Part shown: piece after piece, positions 63,137-64,000 of the stretch
How the letters are laid out: every line of letters starts with the position of its first letter
Position numbering within the stretch: the first letter of the stretch is position 1
From: Rhodobacterales bacterium HKCCE2091
GTDB lineage: Bacteria; Pseudomonadota; Alphaproteobacteria; Rhodobacterales; Rhodobacteraceae
Reading direction: 5' to 3'
Assembly (NCBI GenBank): GCA_015689685.1
Contig: WVSL01000001.1
Coordinates: 62,001 to 126,000 of the forward strand
DNA length: 64,000 bases
The notes under the pieces: model-generated
Told to the model about the DNA's origin: nothing
The model's input: only the letters and a program-made list of their open reading frames with translations
The model's database searches: none
Position numbers and translations under genes: made by a program

Positions 63137-63733
63137 TTGGCCGAGGACGACGACATCGCCGTGCTGATCGAGATGCTGGCGCGCCTGCCGGGGCTCGGCC
63201 CCCGGTCGGCCCGGCGCGCGGCCCTGCACCTGATCGCGAAGCGGGGGCAGCTCATGCGCCCGCTGGCCGAGACGATGGGCCGGGTCGCCGAGACGGTGCG
63301 GGAATGCCTGACCTGCGGCAACATCGGCCCCGGCGACACCTGCGCGATCTGCGCCGACCCCGACCGCGCGAACGGCCAGATCTGCGTGGTCGAGGACGTG
63401 TCGGACCTCTGGGCGATGGAACGCTCCCACGCCTTCCGCGGCCGCTACCACGTGCTCGGCGGCACCCTGTCGGCGCTCGACGCCGTGGGGCCCGAGGATC
63501 TCGGCATCCCGCGGCTCGTGGACCGCGCCGCCGGGCCGGAGGTGAGCGAGGTGATCCTCGCGCTCAACGCCACCGTCGACGGCCAGACCACCGCCCATTA
63601 CATCGCCGAGGCGCTGGAGGCCGCCGGCGTCTCCGTCACCTCGCTGGCGCAGGGCGTGCCGGTCGGGGGCGAGCTGGACTTCCTCGACGACGGTACCATC
63701 GCGGCCGCCCTGACGGCACGAAAGACGTTCTGA
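63137..63733 (+). CDS. recR: Recombination protein RecR
   Basis: The 198-residue RecR has an HhH motif ([16 protein letters not shown]), the C4 zinc finger [18 protein letters not shown] (about 55-73), and a TOPRIM domain starting [17 protein letters not shown]. The Walker-B-like end holds GGELDFLDD. It acts with RecO (and RecF) to load RecA at gaps. The start is TTG at 63137, 10 nt after the ybaB stop; the position fits the family length. Repeat copy 4 follows. Confidence 0.94.
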   Translation: MAEDDDIAVLIEMLARLPGLGPRSARRAALHLIAKRGQLMRPLAETMGRVAETVRECLTCGNIGPGDTCAICADPDRANGQICVVEDVSDLWAMERSHAFRGRYHVLGGTLSALDAVGPEDLGIPRLVDRAAGPEVSEVILALNATVDGQTTAHYIAEALEAAGVSVTSLAQGVPVGGELDFLDDGTIAAALTARKTF

Positions 63734-63736
63734 CGA

Positions 63737-63858
63737 AAGGGGGCGCTGCCCCCCGCCTTCGGCTCCCCCCGGGAATACTTGGGGGATAGAGAAGGGGCGG
63801 GCGCGGCGCCCGGCTCGTCTTTGTCCTTCAAATATTCCCGCCGGAGGCACGCGGCCCG
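63737..63858. repeat. Intergenic hairpin repeat, copy 4 (after recR)
   Basis: GGGGGCGCTGCCCCCC is followed by CTCCCCCCGGGAATACTTGGGGG and ATAGAGAAGG, then a second element CTTTGTCCTTCAAATATTCCCGCCGG pointing the other way. It therefore looks like two facing copies of the family. It lies between recR and the oppositely directed gene at the window end. Confidence 0.6.
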
Positions 63859-63923
63859 AAGGGGCGCGCCGGGCCGAGGACGGCTCCGAAGGGGCCCGAC
63901 GAGGCCCGGACCCCGCGATCGGA

Positions 63924-64000
63924 CTACCGGATCGGGCTCAGAAGTGCGTCGTCCTGGCGGCAGTCGCGCACCACGTCGGCCCCGCAATCCCGCGGCTCCA
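63924..64000 (-). CDS. 3' end of an unidentified gene cut by the window edge
   Basis: The minus-strand frame encodes the C-terminus RDCGADVVRDCRQDDALLSPIR, or a close part of it, ending in TAG. Its composition is protein-like, and a gene end here makes the preceding repeat lie between convergent genes as the other copies do. About 25 codons are visible, including two Cys, which are not enough to name the gene. Confidence 0.5.
   Translation of the reverse strand, partial: EPRDCGADVVRDCRQDDALLSPIR

Overview
The window is about 64 kb of very GC-rich chromosomal DNA with uniform codon use. I see no transposase, integrase, phage gene or CRISPR array. Gene families and local order (hemC/hemE divergent with hemF nearby, a cytochrome c gene divergent from pheA, dnaX-ybaB-recR, a small SRP RNA, a yejABEF transporter) suggest an alphaproteobacterium, most likely in the Rhodobacterales (Roseobacter/Paracoccus-type). 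This is inferred from families and synteny, not from a search.

Region 1 (1-29,941) is a catabolic block built around CoA thioesters. It holds three family III CoA-transferases, one acetyl-CoA hydrolase/transferase-type enzyme, a thiolase-fold protein with its DUF35 partner, a beta-keto acid cleavage enzyme, an HMG-CoA-lyase-like protein, two acyl-CoA dehydrogenases, an APH-type small-molecule kinase, two crotonase-fold proteins, several SDRs, a PEP-mutase-family lyase, a 3-hydroxyisobutyrate-dehydrogenase-type protein, an Old Yellow Enzyme, a P450, an MmgE/PrpD protein, two thioesterase-fold proteins and a lone molybdenum hydroxylase large subunit. A divergent tetR-MFS pair sits beside the main operon, with a good 18-bp palindrome between them. 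No acyl-CoA ligase is visible, so activation may depend on CoA transfer. The substrate is unknown. The SDR/ACAD/kinase run resembles the 4-hydroxyacyl-CoA system of levulinate catabolism, and the thiolase/DUF35 pair resembles the retro-aldolases of steroid side-chain degradation.

Region 2 (29,977-37,376) has tRNA-Met(CAU), a sugar 1-dehydrogenase plus SMP-30 lactonase pair (with an MmcQ/YjbR gene), then haem synthesis genes hemC, hemE and hemF, a DAO-type flavoenzyme and a family 4 glycosyltransferase.

Region 3 (37,569-49,704) has a D,D-carboxypeptidase with a SPOR-like tail, the yejABEF peptide/microcin C-type ABC importer, a membrane-anchored cytochrome c, pheA, a stand-alone receiver-like protein, a ribbon-helix-helix protein, an EamA permease and a SRPBCC protein.

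Region 4 (49,709-64,000) has nudC, an NMT1/THI5-type ABC importer, an anchored alpha/beta hydrolase, a GBBH/TauD-like dioxygenase, a YpfJ-like metallopeptidase, the SRP RNA, rsgA, an ankyrin-repeat protein, then dnaX, a small exported protein, ybaB and recR, and the 3' end of a further gene.

Four related intergenic elements, with G/C-rich hairpins beside an AAATA(C/T)-type core and a pyrimidine-rich flank, all lie between convergent gene ends (36.4, 39.4, 58.6 and 63.8 kb). They look like a Rhodobacterales-type intergenic repeat acting as a bidirectional terminator.
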